From Atherix ibis (Eukaryota; Arthropoda; Insecta; Diptera; Athericidae), in the NCBI GenBank assembly GCA_958298945.1, contig OY282610.1, positions 63,795,088-63,859,087 of the forward strand: 64,000 nucleotides of DNA, given 5' to 3'. The notes below the pieces were generated by a model. The model made no database searches, was not told where the DNA came from, and saw nothing but the letters and a program-made list of their open reading frames with translations. Both the position numbers and the translations under genes were made by a program. Shown one piece after another: positions 43,590 through 54,409 of the stretch. Position 1 is the first letter of the stretch. Every line of letters starts with the position of its first letter.

Positions 43590-45240
43590 TGCCCACAGAG
43601 GGTACTCTTACAGATGGCAGAATGGGGAGTAGACTCTTCCTAACTGGTAGAACCTACACGGTACGTGCCAATAGTCATTTTTCATCAAAACGCGGAATGA
43701 CAAACGGCGTCCCACAAGGATTCCATCTATACACGATCCTATTCAATATATATATTCACTCCCTTTCTCACCTCCTATCATCCTTTAACCATTATATATA
43801 TGCTGACAATATTTTTACACTTGTATCGGGTGCTGATCTTCAACATCAAACTAATAACATCAACACTTGGCGCAGCATAAACGGTTTGCAGAAAAAAAAT
43901 TGTAGTGTATCTAATTCGTCACTGAGCCCCTTCCCTCCCCACCCAAAAGATTCCATGAAAATCTTGGGTATCTCAATTGCCCGTGGAGGAAAATGGAATC
44001 GTCAGATTAACGATACTGTTGTCAAAATTAACACCATTTAAGTCAACAGCAAAAGTAAGGTAAGACAAAGTGAGGCAATTAAAGTAACCAACACCCTTTT
44101 GGACGGAACCTTACTCTATTTCCTCACTATATGTGTTAGTGTGCCAATAGCAGGAAAAAGGTAGTCGAGGCAGCAGTAAACCGTTACATTATCCCACCTT
44201 GAGCAATTCATTCATCCTCCCCTTCGTTTTCCAAACTTCCCTTCCACAACCAGATTGGAAACCGTGGTTGGGAAAAACTTTTCCTTGAAAAGTTGAACGG
44301 ATTAAAAAGATCATCGACTGTTGTTCACTGATGCCGCCGCTGACACCCATACTACATTTTTTTCGGTCGTCGAACTTTTTTGAACTGCAGCACCCGCGCA
44401 CTTTGTTGTGGAATCTTCCCTTATCGGGTAGCTCCATATTACGGGGAGCTGTGGGCAATCAAAACAGCAATTCCCAGCCAACGGAGCGATATTATTTTTA
44501 GCGCTAGCCTTGCCGCCCTTAAAGCCATTTGTGGCCTATAGGGTGACACAGTACCTAGCGCAATTCGTCATAGTCTACTTAGAAATAGGAGTGTCGAGTT
44601 GCAATGGGTGCCGGGGCAAATGGGAATTATGGGCAATGACAAGTTGGCTGGAGAAACACTCCCTCGACCAGTAATCACAATCATTTCCAATCTGCCTCGC
44701 CTACTAACAGAATGGCAACTAACACCATTAGCCATCCGCAGACACGATGACTGGACCAATAGCGACACATTTTGTCAACTCATTGGATAATCACCAATAA
44801 ACCAGTCTATTCAACATCCATTTCGAGCGCACAGGCTCCTCAGAATCCGCATTGGACATACTCCTCGTACTCATAACTTCCTTTTTGGCAACACCAACCG
44901 TCGCTTATGCCAATCCTGTGGCACCTATTTCACTATCATCCATATTCTATATGAATGCCACATAACGAAGAATTACTTCGCGAGCAGGCTCCCATTTTGG
45001 AGCTCCTGGACCCAACAACTCCATTCCCTAGTCCCCTATTTAAACTTCTACAACATACTAATCTGCTCCACAAAATATAACAAAATTCTTAATATGCTTT
45101 TCGACTAACCAGAGACCAGTCTCTCTCAGATGATTACCCACACGTACCACGAAGTCGTCAAATGGCCTCACGGTCGTGGCGCTATAAAGTCGCCCCTGGC
45201 ACATGTCGAAGGGACCTTACAAACAAACAAACACACAATA
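43590..45240 (+). mobile_element. RNase H-bearing LINE fragment, plus strand
   Basis: Partner of 7848-9376 in the opposite orientation, with more RT sequence. The reading 43589-44041 shows Gly-Met-Thr-Asn-Gly-Val-Pro-Gln-Gly, then Ile-Tyr-Ala-Asp-Asn at about 43796-43810, where the catalytic Tyr-Ala-Asp-Asp box should be: the second Asp codon now reads Asn. Further on are Met-Lys-Ile-Leu-Gly-Ile-Ser-Ile and RNase H-region pieces near 44430-44640, and Cys-Gln-Ser-Cys-Gly-Thr near 44908. It ends about 45240 in an ACAA/CAAA-type tail. It is 5' truncated, with several frameshifts. Confidence 0.78.
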
Positions 45241-45751
45241 GGTAACATCGACTAAGAAGATATATTATTAAAATTAGCAGAATCTGCTGGGTGAGTCATA
45301 CAATTTGGCAATGTGACTTGCGAACGACCATAAGTCTGCACGTTTGGTGTTAGTCAAGCAAGAACACCTGTCATTATTACCAAACTGTCCGGATGGAACC
45401 AAATACACTTTCTCTTCAACCATTGGAATTAGGAAGAGAAATCAGTGAATGGAAAAATTAGGGTGCCCCATCGTCTCTTTAGGCAATATACATGTATGTG
45501 TAATAAATGCAAAAAATAATAAAATTAATAATATAAAACGAAAATATACAACTAGAGAGGAAGGGGAAGGGGGACTCCATATTTGTCAATCCCAAAATTG
45601 GGGACGAAGAATAACATAAATAATCAGCAATAATAATCGTTTGTGTTTCCTCTTCATTTCCCACCTGAAAACTAACTTAAACAATTATTTTATAACCTTT
45701 AATTCTGGTAATGGTTTTCGCTTTTTCTCAATTATATGCGTAGTAGACGGC

Positions 45752-45784
<33 letters not shown>

Positions 45785-45789
45785 GAGAA

Positions 45790-45824
<35 letters not shown>

Positions 45825-46690
45825 GTTAAAAATATTAATTTCAATTGTAAAAATGCTTTGCCATGAATCTCTTCAAAGAATTTTTTATTGCGCAAAAAGA
45901 ACTGGAGGTGCCTGAGCTGGTTTAACACAGCACGAATGAATTGGGTGTCATGTTGATGAGTCATGGCAGTTAGTAAATGGTGGATGGTAACGAAATTATT
46001 CACAATTTTATCTCACTGTGAATACAATTATAGTAAACATACAAAAAAATATTGTACATATTCAAAATAAATTCAAAGTTCTTAGATGTCGCTATACTCT
46101 CAGATATGTGCTAAAAAAAAATGGTGGTGAGGAGATGAAAGAGCACTATTTATCTCAAAAGTGGACAACGCATGAGAATTTTGCTTCTTCTTAAAAGAGA
46201 GGATAGATCGTCTTAAAGCGTTGATAAAAATAAGATCTGAAATTAACATGGAAAGGATGGTTTGGTTAATCGACTACCAGAAATTCTTTTTTTTTAATGC
46301 TCCAGAAATTCTCTTCGGATCCTAGACGTCAACAAGTGATTTTTGTTTTGTGATTTATAAATGTTGTATAGGATAAGCAATCTAATCAATAGGTGATTAC
46401 AATGCAATTAAGAGAATGGAAGAACAACTACATTTTCCAGTGTGTGCGTGCAGTCGCATACTTTGTCAAAGCATTAAATAAATTATCAAATAATGTTTTT
46501 AAGAAAATCCAACTGCAACATATGCAAATGCATCTGCAGAATGTGTATTTCAAGCGTTCAAAAATTGAAGGAAAAAAATGCATTTCAAAATACAAAGAAA
46601 ACTGAATTATTTTCAGGTGAAAAAAAATGGTGGCGTCGATATATTAAAATAATTAGTGTACCAAATAAGGAAAGTTAAATGAAATTTTTT
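45241..46690. other. No recognisable gene; long (GA)n tract
   Basis: A GA-rich microsatellite spans about 45751-45820. This stretch lies downstream of the host exon on its strand and may be intron, but no second exon was recognised. Confidence 0.45.
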
Positions 46691-46697
46691 TTTAATA

Positions 46698-46703
46698 TTT
46701 ACC
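46698..46703 (-). promoter_or_regulatory. Predicted 5' splice site of the long exon
   Basis: The minus strand reads CCG/GTAAAT; an in-frame TAA follows within three codons, so an exon end here is more likely than a protein end. Confidence 0.65.
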
Positions 46704-49604
46704 GGAGTGTACTGCATTATCCTCGTCGTCGATAATATGGCTAGTTGAGCAGGTGGCTGAATATGAATTGTTACCGCTACCGATGACAGGTGTTGCTGCT
46801 CCTGACGATTGTTGCTCACCATCCTGTATTTGGATATCCTTTTCGTTTAGTAAAAAATATTCCCGAATTGATTCGCCGCGTTCATCAGACTTAAAAAACT
46901 TTTCTAACCGTTCAAATATTAACGGCTGAACGTCATGACCGAATGTGGCTACAGGACTTTGACCAAAACAGGACGATGATGGACTACGACTGACGCCAGC
47001 ACCAGACGTACCAGTTCTGGAGGTACTGCCTGCACCTGACGATGACGTCAACGATTTGAGAAGCGAATTCGAACGAGATAACTTTGTGGAGTGTGCACGT
47101 CGAATAAAACTGAGTGATTTTTTTGGCGTCACCACCGGTGATGTTATTGATGTGTCCGACGAATAACTTTTTGACGCAGCAGACGATGTCGTCACAGAAG
47201 AGGTGCTCGCCGATTGTAAGATTTTCGACGTTGATTTCAACAGAAAATTCTTTGGCGGAAAAGTATTCGTAATTGAAAGTCCTCCTCCACCGCTGCTGCT
47301 ATTCGCGGTATTGTTGCGACTGGTATTGTTGCTTTTGCCGTTATTTCCTTTCCGGCCGCTGTTCTTATTACTAGAGTTACCTGTTATTATAATTGGCGTA
47401 CTTTTGTTACTGGTGCTACAAATATTGATGGGTGATGCTGCTGCTGCCGCTGCTGCTGCTTTCATAGCCGATGGTGACATGTTTTGTGGTAAAGTTTTAG
47501 ATTTCTCTTTAACGATCGCTTTACTAATATTGGTTGATGGTAATCCGCTACCAGTTGTGCTAGAACGCTTCGCTGCTTTACCCAATCCGGACAATAACAA
47601 ATTGCTAGTGCTGGCCGTTGTGCTATTAGCTTTTTGATGTTTTGAACGGTCTGTAGCCAAGGCGATTTCTGTTGATGCGACTGAACCAGCAGACGAACCT
47701 GGTACCGAAAGGATGTTCGTCCTTGATCGGGACTTCATCATCTTGATCGGTGTGGAAGTGTTCGTTTGCATTCGGCTTATATCATGCTCATCATCAACAC
47801 CGTTATCATCACTATCGTTAATATTGTCCTCGTTGACGACAGCACCAATAGTCACACATTTGCCACTCCCATTTTCAGTGCACTTTTTTTGTTGGCTGCT
47901 GCTATTCCCACAGTAAATTCCATCGCTCAAAACAGCCGTAATATCAATATTTGCACTCATCGACTTATCACAACGATTACCGCCGCCGCTACCGTTGATT
48001 TCGATCACGTTTTTATTATTTTCCATATGAATTCCGTATCCACCACTACTAACCCCTGTTCTGCCTTTATCAATCGACTGCGCCTGATTCATAATCGAAT
48101 CGTTCTCGATCGTATAACTTTCAGCCTGATCAATACCACTTCCGTCACCACCACCGCCGCTAATTAAACAATTCTCCACTAAGCTTATACCATTCAAAAC
48201 AATACCGTATCTTTTAGTTTTGCAATTATTGGAATTCTGTGACGAATTTTGGTGATGATGATTATTTGTTTTTGTTGTTGGTTTATGCTTTTGTTCTTGG
48301 TTTCCTTTATTATAAATATTATTACAATTATTGATATTCGTTGATAAATAATTAATAACACTACTTGTTGAATGGGAATTTTTTAAACTATTAACACTAT
48401 AGGCAATACTGTTACCGCCGCTATTGCTAACAATACTAATGTTACTATTATTCCGTGTGATTTTATTACCACTGGTGGTGGTGTTCTTACTACTATTATT
48501 GGTGGTTGTATTGTTATAATTACCACTGTTACTATTATTATTTACAATATTTTTACTATTATTTCGCGTTTGGCTATTAATTATAGCAGTATTAGTACTA
48601 CTACGTTCCAACGAAGCTAAACCGATACTGGAATTTGATGTTAACACAGCTGGTGTTACTGGAATTGTGACAGCTGCACCTACGACTGTGTCTGTGGTTG
48701 CTGCTGCGACTGTGACTATACCTGTAGCTGTAGTCGTGACCGTATCAGTTGTTGGCGATGTAATTTTTGGTGTAGCTGTTGCCGTCACCGCCGTTAGTGA
48801 GGTTTTGCTGGATTTATTGCCCATCAATAATAATGGTTCATAATCTTGGCTGTTATCGCAAAAATTCAACGAAGATATCGATGATGATGTTGTTGTTGTT
48901 GTTGTTGTTGTTATTGTTGTTATTATTGGCGGTGTTGTTGTTTTCGCATTTAACAGCGTTGGCTTTGGTGTGATTTTTGGATGCAGTTGTGTTTGTATTG
49001 AATTCATCGACACTATAGCCGGTTGAGGTATTTCAGCCGAAGCAGTATTTCGAGGTATCGCTGCTGACAATGGTGTTATTAATGATGACGGTGTGGCGAC
49101 TGTTGTTGTGGTGGTGGTAGTAGATGGCGTTGACGCTGATAACAGCGACGATGATGATGAGGATGATACTGTGAGTAATTTACGATTGCTCCCAATAACG
49201 TTACTATTAATATTTCTGTTGGTGCAATTTCGTATGCTGGCATGTACATGACCACTAGTAACATTAATGCTGCTGCCGCCACTGCTATTGCTAGTACAAC
49301 TGCTACTGTTACTGATAATGCTGCTGCTGCTGCTGCTACTATTACTGTTATTATCACCACAAATCGTACCGTAATTGTTTACACTACTACTACAACTGGC
49401 ACTATTGGTACTAATTGTAACGTTATTATTAATGCTGCTAATACTACTACTCTCAAATGACCGTTTCGAATCCGCAGATAGAGTTGACAATTTCTCTGCT
49501 GTGACAACAATATCGTCTGTTTCGGTTATCAGTGGAACGTAAAATGTTGATCGACGTCGCGATGAATCGCTCGTTGAAAATGTTTGTTCAGCGCTTTGTA
49601 GCAT
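46703..49604 (-). CDS. Long coding exon of an unidentified host gene
   Basis: An uninterrupted 967-codon reading on the minus strand. Just upstream of its ATG is a pyrimidine-rich tract ending in CAG (49611-49613), a good 3' splice site. At the other end CTCCG/GTAAAT (46702-46701) is a good donor; translation past it would stop within three codons, so the real protein continues in a further exon outside what I can see (phase 1). The protein is very rich in Ser, Asn and Thr with an Ala run, typical of fly regulatory proteins. The less biased segments are the N-terminus (Arg-Arg-Ser-Thr-Phe-Tyr-Val-Pro-Leu), a basic Ser-rich patch (Phe-Ile-Arg-Arg-Ala-His-Ser-Thr-Lys-Leu-Ser-Arg-Ser-Asn-Ser-Leu-Leu), and a C-terminal segment (Phe-Gly-His-Asp-Val-Gln-Pro-Leu-Ile-Phe-Glu-Arg-Leu-Glu-Lys-Phe-Phe). 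I do not recognise the family and give no function. Confidence 0.85.
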
Positions 49605-49609
49605 TTTTT

Positions 49610-49613
49610 ACTG
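49610..49613 (-). promoter_or_regulatory. Predicted 3' splice site of the long exon
   Basis: On the minus strand a T-rich tract leads to TTACAG immediately before TAAAAAATG; the start codon is 7 bases into the exon. Confidence 0.6.
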
Positions 49614-50048
49614 TAATCATAACAATAACAATTCCATGTCTCATACCCGGCCCTGAATCGTTTCCAGTCTCATTGATTATTTTAATAATTAATAAATTTC
49701 TTTTCCCTATTTTTTCCAAGAGAATTTTTATTTTCTACCATATAGACTAGTTAATAAAAGTTTATAAAATTACAAATTTCCATAAATTAACAATTCATGT
49801 TTCGACATGTTTTTTTTTTTTTAAATAAGCATAAATATTGTTGTTTATTGTATAAAATACTTTTGATAAGATTCGACCAAGAATTTTTTTCGTAATTTTC
49901 TTATCTCTTTTTACAAATGATTTTTTTATATTGAAATGCAAATAAAAAAAATTTCTTCAAGTATATAATTTTTTTTCTTTTCCGTTCAAAGAAAGTTTTT
50001 TTTGTCATATAAAATTTTCTAACATGCATTTTTATGTGAGTAAAAACA
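49614..50048. other. Presumed intron upstream of the host exon
   Basis: AT-rich with no coding signal; intron status is inferred from the adjacent splice acceptor. Confidence 0.4.
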
Positions 50049-50555
50049 ATTGGAACGAGCAAAGCGCAACGAGAACGAGCAACAATCTGTTCGTCGTTAA
50101 TTTTAGTTAACTGATGCGGATGTGTTAGTACTGCCACATAAGTCCGTTTTTTCCTGTGTGGCAACATTGTAACATTTGGAACGAGCGAAGCGCAACGAGA
50201 ACGAACAACAATCTGTTCGTCTTTAATTTTAGTTAACTGAAACGGATGTGTTAGTATTGCCACATAAGTCAGTTTTTTTTTCTGTGTGGCAGCATTGTTA
50301 ATTTTAAGGAGGACCGAAGCGCGCCAAGAACGAGTAACAATATGCTCTTCGTTAATTTTAGTTAACTGATGCGGATTTTTAGTACTGTGACACAAGTCAG
50401 TACTTTGCTGTGTGGTAGCATTGTTGCTTTTTGGGACGAGCAAAGCGCAATGAGAACGGGCAGAAATCTGCTCGTTGTTAATTTTAGTTAATTAATGCGG
50501 ATGTGTTAGTACTGCCACATAAGTTAGTATTTTTATGTGTGGCAGCATTGTTGAA
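50049..50555. repeat. Four-unit tandem repeat, about 125-bp period
   Basis: Units start near 50049, 50174, 50301 and 50426. Each contains GGAACGAGCAAAGCGCAACG-like, TTAATTTTAGTTAACTGATG-like and TGTGTGGCAGCATTGTT-like words in the same order. Units differ by about 10-20% by eye. The sequence after the last unit resembles 42405-42540, so the array is part of a dispersed repeat. Confidence 0.88.
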
Positions 50556-53500
50556 ATTGAAATCAAAGTCAATATAAAGTCATATATGATGTTAAGAGAG
50601 CTTAAATATTTAATTAAGCATAAAATATAAATAATAAACTGATCAGATGACACTTCATTACTCATTGCAATTGTGCCTAATCCGTTAAATCGGACAAGAT
50701 TCATGAACGATTGTAGTTGTCCTCACTTATCGCTCGTCACAATCGTATTTGGGGAGCTATAGATTAACATTTTTAATATAAAGTAAATATTTAATATTTA
50801 CCAATAATGTGTAATTAAAAAAAAATTAAATATAAATGCTCGCATACAATGTACACAAAACGTTGAAAATCTTTACAAGAGTATGAGTGGATTATTAAAC
50901 CTGGGCGACTACCTTTTTACAAAATTAATTTGTAGGGAATATAATTTTTTATGTTAGTTGTAAGCTATTGTTAAAAAATAGCAACAGTTTTACATTTATA
51001 TTGAAAGGAAATTTTAGATGCACAAAATTTGATCGCATCCATAAACAAAATTATATAAAAATAAAAATATTCCAAAAATTTTCCGATTGTAAATTAAATG
51101 TTTTTGAAAAAATAATTATAAAAATTCAACAATTTATGCCGAAAATGTTTACAAACAAATTTGAAAAAAAATTAATAAATAATTAAATTTAAAAAAAAAA
51201 ACAACTTAAAAATTTAAAAAAGAAAATTAGAAAAAAATTCATTTCGATTTAAAATAATATGAATTTTTAAAATTGATTATAAATTGAGAGAAACAAACAG
51301 AATTCAAAATATTAATTATGTAAGAAAGTAAGAAGAATCGAATATGCTTAATAAAATTTAACCACTTCTAATCCAACTAACTATTCACAAGTTTTAATTA
51401 GTAAGCTGACTATGTCAACCCATACGTAACATGGAGTCTCGTCATGTCTCCACCGTATCTGTTGTTAAAGTGTCCCGAATTCTTTCTGTATATATTTTAT
51501 ACACTATTATTGTCCTCTACACGTATATGCACATATAAATGGAAATTATTGAAGAAAAAGAAAATTCTTTAAGAGAAAATTATTTTACGTGCTTCATGAT
51601 TTACACATTTAAATCTGATAATCGGCTAGCAATTGATTTATCCTACCCCCAAACTGAGTATTTGTAGGACTAGAAAACCGATGTTTAATTAAAAAGTAAA
51701 ATTCTCCTATATATATTATCATATTTATGGTCATTGTGGTAATTATTATTTTTTATTAGAATTGGTTATGTTTTGGCTTTGCGTTAAAACTCTTTCAACC
51801 ATAAAATTAATATACAGTTTTTTTTTTTATTTTCAAATGCTTAATAATCTAAATGAGAATATTTTTCAAGGTGTTAATGGAGAATATTTTCACACATAAT
51901 AAAATCCGGAACAATAAGGAGAGAAAATTGTCCAGAAAACACTAAAGGAGTGAGGTACTTTGGATGTGAAGAATTGGGTCATAGACTATCAGAGTACAGG
52001 AGTGGACAATCAGCATGAGGTACTACGAATCAGAGCTTCTTAGATAGATATCCTGTAAGAGAGAAAATTATGCAATAACTTTACAGACGAATGATTGTTA
52101 ACACATTCTCGGAAAGATGAAAAAATACTAGCGCAAATGGAATAGCAGCTCATGCAAAACAAGGGTTATAGGCATTAAAGATAGTAATAGGCTGTTTGGT
52201 CTAATAGTAGAACCTATAGGGAGAGCATTCGTGAGAATGATTGTAGTTTAAAATTAAGACAATGAATGCAGAGGCAGTTCCCAATTATTATAAATAAAAG
52301 CCAACCTAGTGAATTCCGGGGATTCCGGATCTAAGGAAAAATAAAGAGAAAACAGCGAAAAAATTTGAAGATACGAATGAGTCAGAAAGAAAAACTTCAC
52401 AAGCAATGATATTTCAGACGAAAGCAAGAGAATATACGTGTATTGAAATGAAGTGTATTGAAAGAGAACAGCAATTTCAGTGAGAGGAGAATTAGAGCCT
52501 CAAAGAGGCAAGGAAATACGAAATTGGAAATTGTCTTGAAGGCATAGGAAATATATAGAATTGGGCAGACAAGGCTGCGGCCCGGACATGATGGTGTTCT
52601 GTGGAAAGAGGAGATTTCTGAGAGCAATTAAGTTCGGCTAACGGAAGCCGAACATCATCCGAATAGCTAACTATAGGAGTAAAAACTACAGAGACATGAT
52701 AGTACCTTTAAAAGAGGTACTCTTGAAAATGACTTAACTTACGAGTATTAGATTCAGAAGAGAGCATGCGTTTTTGCGTTGACAGTTTGTTAGTTGGTTA
52801 GTTTTCTTTAAGTTTAAAATTAATGTTTTAAGATATTGTTATTGTTTAAAATTGATGTTATAAGCAATTGTTTGAAATAATTAACTATTATCTCTTCTTA
52901 ATTTACTAATCATAAAATGGACAAAGATAGACAACAAGAAAGAACTGAAAAATTATGCTATAATGTTTTTATTTAATTACACCTATGCTCCTGTACAAGA
53001 GGCATTTCGAGTCCTGCAAAATAGATTAGTAATTTTCAAAATGGAGGTCATCTCAATAAATTTGAAAAATTTAAAACTTTTAATGACAAGTTTTCTTTTT
53101 TTACTTTTGGAGTAAACAAAATTGCTGCAGCGGTCGTTTTAGACTCTTTTCTGGTGCCAACGAATGAATGTCCTTTCTAAGAAAGAAACTTCTTGGGTTT
53201 AGGATAAGTTCCTTACATCATTTTACTAACTATTGTTGTGGTGTCTATTAGACGCTTACATTGAAGATATACGAACGTGGAAGCGTGCTTTGGCTAGTAT
53301 TCAAATGTGTCGTAGAATACAGATTAATGTGTCATAGCGCTAGGAATGTAAATTATAGAAAACAAAGCAATTTAATTACAATTCCCAGAACAAACCAGAA
53401 GGAATCAATATGGACGGCGATAATACCTGAATTTGACTGTTTCCCATTGCCATAGTGCACTATTCTTCAAATAAGAAGAAAACAATATACAAGAGGATTG

Positions 53501-53675
53501 ACATACAGTCAGAATCGTTAATTATTTGTTTGTTTGGTAACATTTGAAATAACATTAGTACTCAAATGTATATTCTATGCGCATTTGGTGACCAAGGTTA
53601 ATGGGATAAGGAAATTAAAGTAGAAATGGAAAGGAAAAGTGTTGGGTGGGGGGGGGGATAATTAGGGTAGCACCA
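50556..53675. other. No recognisable gene
   Basis: Mostly AT-rich. A less AT-rich purine-heavy stretch at about 51900-52740 may be an old LINE remnant, but I could not align it to a motif. A short 8-bp stem (about 52644-52665) was seen there. Confidence 0.35.
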
Positions 53676-53757
53676 TGCCTCAATGGAATTCGAAACCATG
53701 ACCCCTTTGGATGGTAGTCCAGTACGCTAACGACTGTACTACCGCACCGGGGAATCG
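53676..53757 (-). mobile_element. tRNA-derived SINE head or degenerate tRNA
   Basis: On the minus strand, an A-box-like GTAGTACAGTCGTTAGCG (about 53743-53726) is followed at normal tRNA distance by a B-box-like GGTTTCGAATTCC (about 53697-53685). The two ends do not form an acceptor stem, which argues against a working tRNA and for a tRNA-derived SINE. A G-run-containing tail lies at lower coordinates. Confidence 0.6.
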
Positions 53758-54409
53758 TTCATTTTTTAATTCATAATCAAAAACAGAGGTCCATACAGAC
53801 ACTGTATATCTTCAATGACAACCAGGACGTTGCGCTCGATAGTATATTATAGTATCAAAATATAGAAGGACAATAAGTAAAACAACATTCGTACAGAAAC
53901 TTTCCAAAAAAATCTTATTTTATATCTGTTAGAAGCTAACTTCCGAGGACTTGATGCCAACTACTTATAAATGAAATATCGTCCTGGTAACCGGATGAAG
54001 TAGAGTCGTCCAAAATCGAAACTATGATGCGTATAACACAAGTCAACAGAAAATAGACGTTTTCTGAATGATTCCTTAATTGTAGTAATGGTTAATTTCG
54101 CTACAGGCAATCCGTAATTAGACGCAGAAGAGATGACGTGTAGGAGAGGTACTCCCTTCTCAATTTGTATTTGAGTCGTCTAAGTCAAACCATATTTTCA
54201 AGAGCATGACAGTCAATCTTTGAGTTGAAATGTTGATAAAGTTTCTTTTGAGTCGGGATAAAGATCGGTTAGATATTTAAGTGGGCTTAATAAAGACTCT
54301 TTTAAGTGTTATAAATGCTTCTGAAAGTGTAAAAGCAACTGAATTTATTTTTCGAATTATTTCCAATATTTTGAAATTTAAGTTTTGTTTTATTCACAAC
54401 CGATTCACC
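53758..54409. other. No recognisable gene
   Basis: No supported feature. Confidence 0.35.

Noticed and set aside
45751..45820. GA-rich tract as a possible regulatory (GAGA factor) site
   Set aside because: Long imperfect GA runs are common microsatellites; nothing nearby indicates a promoter.
47203..47637. Plus-strand open frame opposite the long host exon, rich in Leu/Val
   Set aside because: It is the antisense reading of the repetitive triplets in the minus-strand exon; the minus-strand frame has splice sites and non-repetitive segments, this one has neither.
48779..49460. Further open frames on both strands within the exon (Ala/Thr/Val-rich)
   Set aside because: Trinucleotide-repeat DNA keeps several frames open at once; these are shadows.
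49901..50443. 180-codon minus-strand frame over the tandem array
   Set aside because: It follows the 125-bp repeat units; the repeated peptide has no recognisable motif and the frame is an accident of unit length.
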